Below are positions 54,046-64,000 of a stretch of DNA of 64,000 bases, in pieces. Under the pieces are notes generated by a model. The model was not told where the DNA came from and searched no databases. It saw nothing but the letters and a program-made list of their open reading frames with translations. This stretch comes from Paragordius varius (taxonomy: Eukaryota > Nematomorpha). The translations under genes and the position numbers were made by a program. The stretch is from positions 2,728,001 through 2,792,000 of the forward strand of contig OZ176054.1 of the NCBI GenBank assembly GCA_964247055.1, written 5' to 3'. The number at the start of each line of letters is the position of its first letter. Position 1 is the stretch's first letter.

Positions 54046-54427
54046 TGCCGAAACCTTATTGATATTTTTTGCATGAACAGCTTATCTCTTTGACACCATC
54101 CAGTGTACTATAAAATTGTCTTTAGTTATCTTAAAACGGAACTTAGAAATGGCCTGGTATTGAAATATCATTTAAACATTAACAAAAAATTTTTCAACAT
54201 TTTTTATAGAAATAAGAACCACTAACTGCAGCACAGGGCTGACAGGGATGCCAAGATAAAATATAATTTCAAATGATAGCGAAAATGGAGGAGTGTCGTA
54301 TGTTTAGTTAGATTTCCCACAATATATAAAAAATTATCTAACTAATCAAAAAAGCACCATGGTAATGTGACTAAAAATTCCTTCTCTATAAATAGTCTGT
54401 AGCCATGTTTCCCATGCGCGCTATAGG

Positions 54428-56852
54428 TAAGGTGACCAGACGTCCCGCTTTTGGCGGGACAGTCCCGCTTTTTCACACTTTGTCCCGCGTCCCGCTACGT
54501 TTTTGAAATGTCCCGCTTTTTCAAGATTATATAAAAAATAATTTTTTTTAAATCATTTAAATTTTTTATTAAAAATTTATTTTTTTTATTCGTTTAAATT
54601 TTTTATCATTAGTTATCTTTAAAATCTATATCAATTTTAAATTACAATTTTTTATTATTTTTTTCAAATTTATATCATGTGATTATACACTTTGCTTCCT
54701 ACTCTTACTACCAACATTATTAAAAAGACTAATTAATACCACAAATCGGTAGCTTATATAACTTCAAAAAATTAAGGTACTAAAATATATTTTTATACTA
54801 ATATTTTAGTTATATTATCTGCCAATCTTATCAAAAAGACAAATTAATACCAAAAATAGGTAGCTTATACGTTTATTCCAGAAAACTACGGTAATATTTT
54901 TTTAAACTAATATTAGTAAAAAAATATGAGTACAAAAACAGGTTATTAATTCAACAATGAATTAATCAAAGAATTTCCTTTAACGAAAAATGAATCATTT
55001 ATTAAATGTTCTTTATGCGGAGGGGGAATTCACCCTAGCACATGGCGGCAAGCATGATATTACAAAGCATATGAAAACATAGAAACCTAAAAATTGTTTA
55101 GATGTGGCATCATCATCATCTTACAAAATGAGTGATTTTTATCGAAAAACCGCTTTTGGAGAGGAAGAAAAAAATTTGGCACTAGCCGAAGGCGTTTTAT
55201 CTTTTCACGTGGTTAATCACAATCATTCCTTTAGTTCTATGGATTCTACCACACAGATTATTCGTACCTTATTCAATAAAAAATTTACATGTGGCCGTAC
55301 AAAGGCTGAAGTCATTGTATGCAATGTCCTTTAGCCACATGCATTTTCTGAAATATAAAAGATTTGCTAATTAATTTCATATCGCTATACTCTGCTGCAT
55401 CAAATCACATGGAAACAAAATTATTTCCCACTTTAATAAGATATTTTTATCCAGAAACCGGAGTAAAAATTAAAATTTTAGTTCTATTTCTCTCGGTTAA
55501 AATTCCGACATAATTTTTACTTCAATAATGAATATTCTAGAAAAAAATAATTTAAAAAACAAAATCATCGCATATTGCGCTGACAACACCAATACGAACT
55601 TCGGTGGAAAAGCAAGGAGGGGAACAAAAAATATTTTTTAATAAATTAGCAGATAATCTTATCAAAACATTATTGGCGCTGGGTGTGCACATATATTACA
55701 CAATGCTATTCAAACAGCTGCTGATTTGATATTTCTAGATATGGAAAATGTAGTTGTTAAAATACATTCCTATTTTTATATATATACGGTACGCGTTGAA
55801 ACGCTTAAGGAAATTCTATGAAAATGCAGAAGTTTATTATCAAAAAATGCTTGGATATTGTAAAACTTGTTGGTTAGTTCTTCTGCCAGCTATTGAGAGA
55901 ATTTTAAAAATGTGATCCTTTAAAATCCTATTTTTTATCACAGGACAAATGTCCTACAACTTTCGAAAAGTTTTTTGAAAGTGATTCTTCAAAAATATAG
56001 TTATTCCTACATAATCAAGCTTCTCTCTTTCAAAATGTTATGTAATTGTAAAGGTGACAAAACTTTGGCTATCAAAGTAACCAATGAAGTTGGTAACCTA
56101 AAATTCCAATGTCAAGAAAGGTTAGAAAATAATTTTATACCATTAACCATCCGCAATATTATAATTAATTTAGAAAAACAAGGCTTAATAAATCGCCAAG
56201 ATATCCTGTACATTATAAAAATGTTTTATATAAACTGTAAAGATTATTTGTAAGACTGGACGGTGCAATCCAATGATCATTGGATAACATTAAAACCAGA
56301 ATTTAATTGGTGTATTCAAAAATCATTTGATTACATCTGCATCTCCCAAAAATTCCCAAAAAGTAATCTTTCAGAAAATGATCCTTTTTCTGAAGAGTTA
56401 AAAAATATATTAATAATGACAAACTTAAATTATGGACTACTAAAAAAACAGTAGAAAAGAAATTGTTAGAAATATTTCATCAATTTGAAACAAACTATGT
56501 TTCATGCAATATTTTGAAAATTGTGGAATTGGCACTATCTTTACTTTTCCACACTAAATAAGGTGTGGACATCGGAAAAATTAAATTTACATGTCGAAAC
56601 TAAAGGCCATTTTATCTGTCAAATATAATTTGACAAATACTTGTGAAGACCTATATTTTAAAAAAGGATGACAGTCTGCTAAAACGCAGTCCCTTAAATA
56701 AAAAAAATATACCAAAAAATAAAATATTTATATATATTTAAATAAATAAATATTACAATAAATTTTTTGTATAAAAATTTTTGGTTGGACCCCCCATGCC
56801 CCCCTTTCTCAGATTTGTCCCGCTTTTTTCTTCAAAAAATCTGGTCACTTTA
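54428..56852 (+). mobile_element. hAT DNA transposon, 2.4 kb, perfect target duplication, decayed transposase
   Basis: The octamer GCTATAGG flanks the element at 54,420-54,427 and 56,853-56,860. Its ends are TAAGGTGACCAGA and TCTGGTCACTTTA, followed inside by GTCCCGC repeats at both ends. The interior has a BED-finger-like remnant (near 55,020; GKHDITKHMKT in one frame). A block with VLSFHVVNHNHSFSSMDSTT and GRTKAEVIVCNVL (55,180-55,335) is typical of the hAT group with TTGACCAGACG-like ends. Several further broken frames run to 56,454. Multiple stops and frame changes show the transposase is not functional. Confidence 0.9.
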
Positions 56853-57078
56853 GCTATAGGTAACAAGGCAACGGTTAAAAGAAATATAAAATAGTAAACA
56901 TAAACAAATATTTTTATTTATAAAGATGCAAGAACATATAAAAATTCTTGGCGTATAAAATTTCTATACTGATTATAACGGATAAAGGCGACTTCAAGCA
57001 AGTTGACCATCAAGGTAATCAAAATTAGCCGCGCTCTCTTTTGAGAATAAATTCAATTTATTTTACCTCTTATAACAT

Positions 57079-57194
57079 GTTACGACCATATCACGTTGAA
57101 AGCACCGGTTCCCTTCCGAACACCGAAGTTAAGCAACGTTGAGCCTGGTTAGTACTTGGATGGGTGACCGCCTGGGAATCCCAGGTGTCGTAAC
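57079..57194 (+). rRNA. 5S rRNA: 5S ribosomal RNA
   Basis: The terminal stem GTTACGAC pairs with GTCGTAAC. The conserved core CACCGAAGTTAAGCA (box A region), the strongly conserved TTAGTACTTGGATGGGTGAC and CGCCTGGGAATCC (box C region) are intact. A T-run terminator follows at once (57,195-57,201). It is transcribed by RNA polymerase III from internal promoters. The length (about 116-119) depends on the exact ends chosen. Confidence 0.95.
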
Positions 57195-57769
57195 TTTTTT
57201 TAATTTGCTTTTTTTTTAAATTTCAAATATAATTATTTTTAATAATATATTATACCTGAATATTTGCTAATACAACTAGTGAGACAATATATAATATTTT
57301 TACAAATTTTGAATAAGATCTTGGGCCATCACAAAATCATTAGAATCTTTTGGTTTTTTTTAATTATCAAATATAATTATTTTTAATAATATATTATACC
57401 TATAAAATATTTGCTAATCAATTATACGTGAGACAATATATAATACCAGGTGTCGTAGCTTTTTCTTTTGTATTTTTTTAAATTTCAAATATAATTATTT
57501 TTAATAATATATTATACCTAAATATTTGCTAATCAATTAGATAACTAGTGAGACAATATATATTATTTTTACAAATTTTGAATAAGATCTTGGGCCATCA
57601 CAAAATTATTAGAATCTTTTGGTTTTTTTTAATTTTCAAATATAATTATTTTTAATAATATATTATACCTATAAAATATTTGCTAATCAATTATACAATT
57701 AGTGAGACAACATATATTATTTTTACAAATTTTGAGTAAGATCTCCATCACAAAATCATTAGAATCAAG
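57195..57769 (+). repeat. 5S rDNA spacer tandem repeat with a truncated 5S end
   Basis: A block beginning TTCAAATATAATTATTTTTA and running to AATATTTGCTAATC occurs four times, starting near 57,220, 57,361, 57,481 and 57,631. Alternate copies match best, so the real unit is about 265 bases. The 5S 3' end CCAGGTGTCGTA recurs at 57,446-57,457 without the rest of a 5S gene, followed again by a T run. The array thus looks like a 5S repeat unit whose second gene was almost entirely deleted. Confidence 0.85.
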
Positions 57770-58098
57770 AATAAAAAGAACAGATGAGAGAATCCCTAAT
57801 ATGAAGATAAATACTATCATAAATCAACTCAAATCAATAACAGCTTTTTCAGAATAAATAGACGTAGTTACTTTGGCCTCATAGAGCAGATCTAGTATAG
57901 ACTCATCTGCTAAAGAAATTCTTGATTTACATATCCCTGCCCCTCAACCAAAAGGAGAGGCCTAAAACAACTTGGACTCAAATCACAGAACAATATTTTA
58001 AATCCCTAAATCTACCTCAAAACGCAACAAAAGATAGAGATATTAACATCGTAAATTAATCGATGGAATCCCAGTATCTAGGCCAAACCAACAATACA
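57770..58098 (+). mobile_element. 5'-truncated LINE copy next to the 5S spacer
   Basis: It matches the last 330 bases of the LINE at 10,004-13,332 (from about 13,010 onward), including GCAACAAAAGATAGAGA and the end CCAAACCAACAATACATAC. It is plus strand, diverged and non-coding. 5' truncation is the usual result of incomplete reverse transcription. Confidence 0.88.
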
Positions 58099-58123
58099 TA
58101 CATTTACGAATTTTTTTAAAAAT

Positions 58124-58396
58124 CAGGGGTAGCCAACACGCGGCCTTCCGAGACTGTGTACGGCCGTCGGAATTCCATAATTGCAAAAATATCTTTATAC
58201 AATATCACAACAAAATTAATAAATTCAAAATTAAATGTCTATCCATAAGGCAACAAACTAGAAAAAATTGTCATATTGTCTTTGCACTTAACATTATGTT
58301 CAAAACTAATAAATTATATATGTAAGGCCATATATTAAAATGTGGCCAGCTTTGGGTCAAAAATGCGCTCGAACCCATTTGTGTTGAACACACCTA
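58124..58396. mobile_element. hAT MITE
   Basis: It begins CAGGGGTAGCCAACACGCGG and ends TTGTGTTGAACACACCTA, the same terminal pattern as the other hAT MITEs here. It follows directly on the truncated LINE. Confidence 0.75.
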
Positions 58397-58884
58397 TATT
58401 AAATTATATTATGGAAAAAACCATAATTTTATATATTTATGGTCGTGTGAAAAGGAATCGGAATCATAACAATAAACATCTGCCTAGGTTTCGATGATTT
58501 GGAAGTAATATGGTTTTGTCATTTTTCCAAGCACCACCCTGGGATTGGTTTCATCTTTTTGAGATCAATCTCGGTTGCATATAATAATATTTTTTAGAAA
58601 GATAAGGAAGGCATATGTATATTAATAAATACAATAAATTTAAACACAATATATCGGTATAAATAACCGATTGGAAAAATTTTGGTTTTCATATTTTAAC
58701 GCCGATGTCGAGGTATTTTGCGGGAAAATTGGTTTAAATTCTATTGTTTTTGCGCAAATGGTTTATTTCAGAAGTTTTATTTTAACACAACATAATTTAT
58801 AGGTATAATGTGAAGAAATATTTACAAACTTCTTTGAAAATTAAAAATAAATCCATTTTATTAATTTGAAAATATAATTGATCT

Positions 58885-61668
58885 TTAATCCAAATTATCC
58901 ACAACTTTGGTGTAAGTTGACATGAATTGCGTAACAAACGCTTCAAGATGGAATATAGCCTTACTTCCTTTCTGGAGTCTGTGTTCATAGAAAGCGGCCC
59001 ATTTAATCGTTTCAACATATGCCTTCTCATCACAATTATTAATAAGGTGTTTTGTTAGCTCCTATATTATCAATTAAAAATCAGTTTTAATCATAAAAAA
59101 TATTTTTAAATATAATATATTGGTTTAAAGTAAATATTGATAAATATAAAAACTCCCGAGTATCATGCACAAGGTCTGAAAATAAAAAAATAAATATCCA
59201 TTTTAACTTATTATACAACAGAATTAGTGTTTATAATGTAATTATAATTAGGTAATATTATAGTTTATAAAACCGGCAATTTTAAGCTAATTCATATCAA
59301 AATTTCGATTTTGCTCAAAACAAAATCAATAATTAAAAAGTATATAATAAATCTATGCATCAAAATTTAAGAAAACGAATGCATATCCCAAATAAAATAC
59401 CTTAAAAATAATTTCGGGTGGTATACAATGGACCAATAATTCATACAAACGATCCCGAACTTCAAGTAATCTGTTTATAATGTATTTATTAAAAGCCAAA
59501 ATCTCATACTTATTTCAATCATTAAAAAACATAAAATCAAGCTGATAATCTTTATCAAAAAAAATTATAAGCCGCAAATAATATAAATTAGATACTTTTT
59601 GGGGCTCTGTTCTTTGAGTATGGCGTTTGCAGTTTCCTCTAAATAAATTTCCCAATCCAAAGGAATGATTTGTGGATTCTCAGCATTAAAAGGATATCTA
59701 AAAGTTACAATCAAAAAATAAATAATTCTGGCAAGTTATATAAAACAATGGCTCAAAAATTACCAGAGACTAGTTAGTTTATGTTAATATAATCCAAGCA
59801 ATTTTTTAGCTGTTTTATTTCAAAAGGATTTCATTATAAAATCAAAAAAACTAATTACAAGGGTATGATCATTTAAGGGCGAAAAAGGATATAAATTTTT
59901 CGACAAAATTAATCATTACCAATTATATGAAAATTAATCAGTCTTATTCACAAAACATAAATATATACCACTTACTAATGTCAAAAAACTTACAATTGAA
60001 CTTTACATGCTTGGAGCGTTAACAAAGCCCTACGTAAATTGCCACGTGATTTTTCAATTATGGCATGAGCAAAAGATTGCGGTAATTCAAATCGTTCTTG
60101 CTGAGCAATTTTCATCAAAACTTTTTCCATCTAAATCAAATTTATGGAATATAATAATTTTTAAAAATATATCCATCCGTTATAAAATAATTATTCAAAC
60201 AATATATAAAACGTTAATATATGAAACCTTTTCTTGTTAATTATATCCAGCTTTAACAATATGAAAAATTGAATTTCGAACCTCAAACTACAATTTATTT
60301 AGTCAAAAATTTATCATTACGACGATAGTTATTCTGAAAACATATCTAAAATTAAATATGTTAAGACGACTTATTCTTTATACTAACCTCTTTGACAAGA
60401 AATTTATCCTTTTGATATAATTCTGCCAATTTATAATGTATATTCCATATTAAATGTGCATTGAACTACATTCTAAAACGCATCTATTTCAAAAAACTAT
60501 TATTATGCTAATACTACATAGTTGGTAATGTTTACTGAGCGAAAAAACTTAATCCACGATTTATGAACTTCCATAAAATTTTACGTTTTTTGCCAAAATA
60601 TATGATTTTATAGTTATATATAAACTAAAATACAATTATCGATGTTTTGACATCTTTTTAAACAAAAATTCTCCCATTTAGTCTCTAAAATTGCATTTTC
60701 ATTTTTTGCTTAGAAATTTGTAAATTTAAACATTTTTAACCTCAAAATCGGTAGGAGAAGGACACCTAATACAAAGGCATCTGCTCCTGATAGCCGGTGT
60801 TATTTTGCTGAGTGTGGAAGTACTTAGGATCATGCGACAAGAAGCCATATATTTCTCCATAGTTCTCCTTAGAGCATATTGGGCATCTTTACTACAACGG
60901 TTCACCTCCGACAATATTATGACTAATTTTAGGTTAAAATTTTTTAATTTTAGGTTAAAAACAAATTGTAGTTAATTACAGTAGAAATTTTACAGAGGCA
61001 AAAGGTTAAGACTAAAAGACATTTTTTTATTTTCTCACATAAACAATATAATTTTATTAATGTATTACAAAATACATCGCTGTTTTTTATTTCGTGACCC
61101 AAAACGATGTTATATTTTATAAAAATCTTTAAGTTTTTTCGTTTGGGTATCAATTATTACTGTATAAAATAAACTTTTAAAAGTTTTTTGTGATGTTGAA
61201 TCCAATTGTTGGGTTTGAGCCGTGGATTTTATTAATTCTTGTATAACTATGCGGTCATAAATACCAACATCACTAAAAAATAATAACATGGTACTAATAT
61301 TTCTGTCAATATAATTATTTAACAAAAAGTAATATGTCCATATTAAACCTTGGCGTGCATTCAATGTGATAGTTGCTGGATAAAATATCAATATCCAATT
61401 TTTTATTAGATGGTGTGGTAAAATTAAATTCTTCCATTTTTAATTTTTCCACACCATGCCCATAAATCTCACGCAGTAGGCAATATATTCTTGTTTTTTT
61501 ACCGCCACGTGATGGGCCATAAAAGAGCAAATGAGGAAAATCTCCTGAACCAATCTAAAATTAAAAATAATAAACACTTACCAAAGTTTTTAACTTTAAG
61601 GATTGGTTATGATGAAAGTCTAATTCACTAAATTCTTTGGGGCGGTATTTATCGAGCCACAATGCCAT
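58885..61668 (-). CDS. RFC3: Replication factor C subunit 3
   Basis: Eight exons: 61668-61582, 61554-61349, 61272-61175, 60922-60741, 60130-59994, 59697-59596, 59470-59401 and 59061-58885. Phases agree throughout and give 352 residues (human 356). Landmarks are MALWLDKYRP; the P-loop YGPSRGGKKTR (family YGPSGAGKKTR); SNYHIECTPSDVG; the Walker B position (ILSEVNRCSKDAQYALRRT), which, as is usual for this subunit, is not DEAD; the arginine-finger motif IRSRC; the linker SRGNLRRALL; LLVHCIPPEIIF; and the C-terminal collar (AAFYEHRLQKGSKAIFHLEA). RFC3 is part of the clamp loader that places PCNA on primer-template DNA. Intron 1 is 27 nt (61,555-61,581); the others are 76-610 nt. AATAAA is at 58,862-58,857. 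It is head-to-head with the gene at 61,718. Confidence 0.95.
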
Positions 61669-61717
61669 TTGAAATTTAAATAATTTTTATGAATGAACCA
61701 AAAATATTTAAAATTTA
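61669..61717. promoter_or_regulatory. Bidirectional promoter interval RFC3 / unrecognised gene
   Basis: Only 49 bases separate the RFC3 ATG from the ATG proposed for the opposite gene. If that start is right, untranslated leaders must be very short or overlap. Confidence 0.45.
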
Positions 61718-62210
61718 ATGTTATGCGGTCCAATTCAATTTGTGTCACCCATTTCACAAGATATTGATGATATATTGTTTGTTTTCAACAATTATTTTTT
61801 TAGGAATGGTATAGGTTTGCATATATTTTTATAGGAAAAAATTTGTATGATAAAAATGGAGTCATATTAGAAAATATAAAGATACTAAATTTTACATATT
61901 ACAAAGGCAATCTTTTAGTTTTGACTCAAGGCGCTCATCTCTATATAATCAATGGTTTAGCTCAAAGAGTTATTGATTGCGATTCACAAATTATGGCCGT
62001 TAAATCGAATGAAATAGAAATATATCTCATTTCAGATAAGTAAAACTAATATATTTTTAGTAATATCAAAATTTTTAAATCAGTAGAGGATATTAAATCT
62101 AATAATTTTTGTGAAATAATACCGTGTAATGTTAAACAATCTACTTGTGGCAAAGATTATATATTAATTATGAATGAAAAGAACAACATGGAAGCCAGGG
62201 GAACTTCCAA
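61718..62210 (+). CDS. Unrecognised conserved-looking gene, 5' exons
   Basis: Three exons are proposed: 61718-61808, 61835-62039 and 62061-62210 (donor GTATGA at 62,211). The joined product begins MLCGPIQFVSPISQDI and continues through LVLTQGAHLYIINGLAQRVI, DNNIKIFKSVEDI and FCEIIPCNVKQSTC. The separating introns would be 26 and 21 nt, both GT-AG; the 21-nt one contains CTAAT, a plausible branch site. The alternation of short hydrophobic strands with polar turns could fit a beta-propeller, but I do not recognise the family. Later exons were not found before the window end or the MITEs. The second frame, open for 66 codons and flanked by in-phase splice sites, is the best-supported part. Confidence 0.55.
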
Positions 62211-62473
62211 GTATGAATATTTTATTATACGCTACATATTTTTAATATAACCTATATTTTATTTTTATATAAAACTATTCTGTTGCCATATACTACATTA
62301 GGTAAAAAATCCAAAATTATTCTGAATCCTAACCTGTTTAATATCTAATTAACCAAAAATGTAAATTGTTATTTTATTTTGATTTTTACAAAATACCAAA
62401 CGAATAGTTTAATTGGTAGGATATCATAAAATATCTTTATTGTATTTAATTAACGAAGAAGCGTTGTTTCATT
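62211..62473. other. Probable intron of the unrecognised gene
   Basis: It follows the proposed donor at 62,211. No matching acceptor with a plausible exon was found. Confidence 0.35.
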
Positions 62474-62707
62474 TACAGTCATGTATCCTTTATTTTATCA
62501 AAAATTTATTTTTATTTTCGTTAAATGTGTTTCATATTTGGTAAAGAATGGAAAAAACAAGAGCTCTATGGTAATTGTTATACTTTTTTGATGAATATGG
62601 TATTGTTAATACCATAGAGCTCTTGTTTTTTCCATTTTTTACCAAATATTTATACCCATTTAATGAAGAAAATAAATTTTTGATAAAATAAAGGATACAT
62701 GACTGTA
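62474..62707. repeat. Near-perfect hairpin MITE
   Basis: A 230-base fold-back runs from CAGTCATGTATCCTTTATTT (62,476) to GAAATAAAGGATACATGACTG-like sequence (62,705), flanked by TA on both sides. The inner arms (ATACCATAGAGCTCTTG) are also inverted copies around a short centre. TA duplication and CAGT ends point to Tc1/mariner mobilisation. The high arm similarity suggests a young insertion. Confidence 0.88.
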
Positions 62708-63170
62708 ATTAAATAATAAATTAAAACTTTGGTGGCGGCTAATACAAAACCTATATTGCACACAAATGTGTGTAATTGTAGTTTCATCATATTTAGTATA
62801 TGATTAAATTTTCATTTATACGCTACGGCCGATTATTTTATCTTTATATATATATATATATATAATATCAATTTTTGGCTCGTATAATCTTTTAATATTG
62901 CATTAAATGTTAAGAGATGATTTCGACAATTTGCAGATATTTTGTATATAGAGTTTTACTATATGTATATTTAGTGATTTTCTTGGAAGATTCGCCATAG
63001 TTTTAAAAACTTTGCCCTATTTCTTATTCTTTTTTTCCGTAACTCAGTTTTGGGAACATTTTAATTGAATTATAATTTTTCTAAACTTGTAGTCAGACTA
63101 TTTTAAAATGGCAATTAATTTATAAACGGTTTTCACAACTTTTAAAACAGAATAGCTATCAATACACAAA
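62708..63170. other. AT-rich DNA
   Basis: It contains an AT microsatellite at about 62,843-62,864. No gene is recognised. Confidence 0.5.
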
Positions 63171-63754
63171 TTAACACTTCGATTCAAATTGGGCATCTAA
63201 ATACCCCTGACTAATTTTAAGTTAGGATTTTTAAAAAACTACTGAAGGAAACGGTCCCAATAAATTTATGCTTCTATCCTGATAAAAATTATATAAATAT
63301 GCCAAAATATCTTGATAAAATTTTGTTTTGAAAAAAAAAAGTTTCATCTCAAACTACTTCGACCCATTTTTATTTTACAAAATTTTTGCAAAATTTCGTC
63401 TTCATTTATTTTTTAGGATAAAAATAAAGCTAATTTTAAATATAAATTACACCTAACATTGATAGAAATTGAAAAAGCGGTTTATTTTGCATTCATTTTA
63501 ACTTTACCATTTGCATGTCACGTTGACCAAATTTTTCCCTTTCGGTTTTAGCTTAAAATATGTAATATCAAATATTTTTGAATAAAGTTTTTTATATATT
63601 TAGGTTTATTAATGTTATATAAGTGCAAAATTTTGCCGTGGTTTTGATTCCATCCATATTTTTTAAAGTATTTGATTTTAAACACGCCTGGGGTATTTAA
63701 TTACCCCAATCTGAATCGAAGGACTAAAATGAGTGTGTTGTATTTAAGTGTTGA
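63171..63754 (+). repeat. TTAA-flanked MITE, copy 4
   Basis: TTAA is at 63,171-63,174 and a one-base-changed TTGA at 63,751-63,754. It has the same orientation as copy 2 and full-length similarity to it. Confidence 0.86.
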
Positions 63755-64000
63755 ACTTTGCCTTTAAATATCGAAATATGGTGGCAGCTTGACAAATTTA
63801 TTTTTAAACATTCTCTTATATAAGACTACATCAAAATATACAAAGTGGCAATTGGATAATGAAATTCTACAAAAATTATATATTGGTTAGTTGATTGCGA
63901 GCTTGTAGTGGAATATCGACCATTAGCGATTTATAGGAAAACTTCATCCATTCGACTGCTACGAGCTTTTAAGGATAGTTTTAGATGGGATATTTTGGAA
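63755..64000. other. Window end, no gene recognised
   Basis: The stretch is somewhat less AT-rich toward the end, with no supported coding frame. Confidence 0.4.

Overview
The window looks like an arthropod (or at least ecdysozoan) nuclear genome. It is very AT-rich and has spliceosomal GT-AG introns. It carries a chitin-binding (CBM14) secreted protein, an allatostatin-C/somatostatin-type receptor, SIAH, a myosin light chain kinase, GCNA, LAMTOR2, RFC3, a 5S rRNA gene, and arthropod-type mobile elements (RTE-like LINEs, hAT, Tc1/mariner, Ty3/gypsy relics, MITEs). I cannot name the species from sequence alone.

Layout. 0.8-2.2 kb: four-exon secreted chitin-binding gene (-). 4.5-7.6 kb: GCNA (-), head-to-head with LAMTOR2 (+, 7.7-8.2 kb). 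8.6-15.4 kb: nested transposons. A minus-strand Ty3/gypsy relic is split by a 3.3-kb LINE and a 260-bp hAT MITE, and a second related relic follows in the opposite orientation. 16.8-18.9 kb: intronless GPCR (-). 19-37.7 kb: gene-poor DNA with MITEs, a mariner relic and one exon-like island. 37.8-42.9 kb: nine-exon SIAH (+) with large low-complexity additions. 44.0-47.8 kb: 3' ten exons of an MLCK (-). 47.8-57 kb: mostly gene-free, with a GGTTCC-rich repeat and a 2.4-kb hAT element. 57.1 kb: 5S rRNA gene followed by a degenerate spacer repeat and a LINE 3' fragment. 58.9-61.7 kb: RFC3 (-), head-to-head with an unrecognised gene (+). 62.2-64 kb: hairpin and TTAA MITEs.

Main result. Several conserved genes can only be read if their introns are 21-27 nt long, far below the usual animal minimum. 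LAMTOR2 has three (25, 22, 23 nt), GCNA two (27, 26 nt) and RFC3 one (27 nt); the unrecognised neighbour of RFC3 probably has two (26, 21 nt). Each removal restores frame, and in LAMTOR2 and RFC3 the joined protein aligns with the human family member as I remember it, without gaps. All lie close to one of two bidirectional promoters. SIAH, MLCK and the chitin-binding gene have ordinary introns.

Second result. The full-length LINE at 10,004-13,332 begins with a sequence that folds as an HDV-like self-cleaving ribozyme. The predicted cleavage point is exactly the boundary set independently by the 13-bp target-site duplication. The SprT domain of GCNA and the substrate-binding domain of SIAH both carry large insertions not usual for their families.
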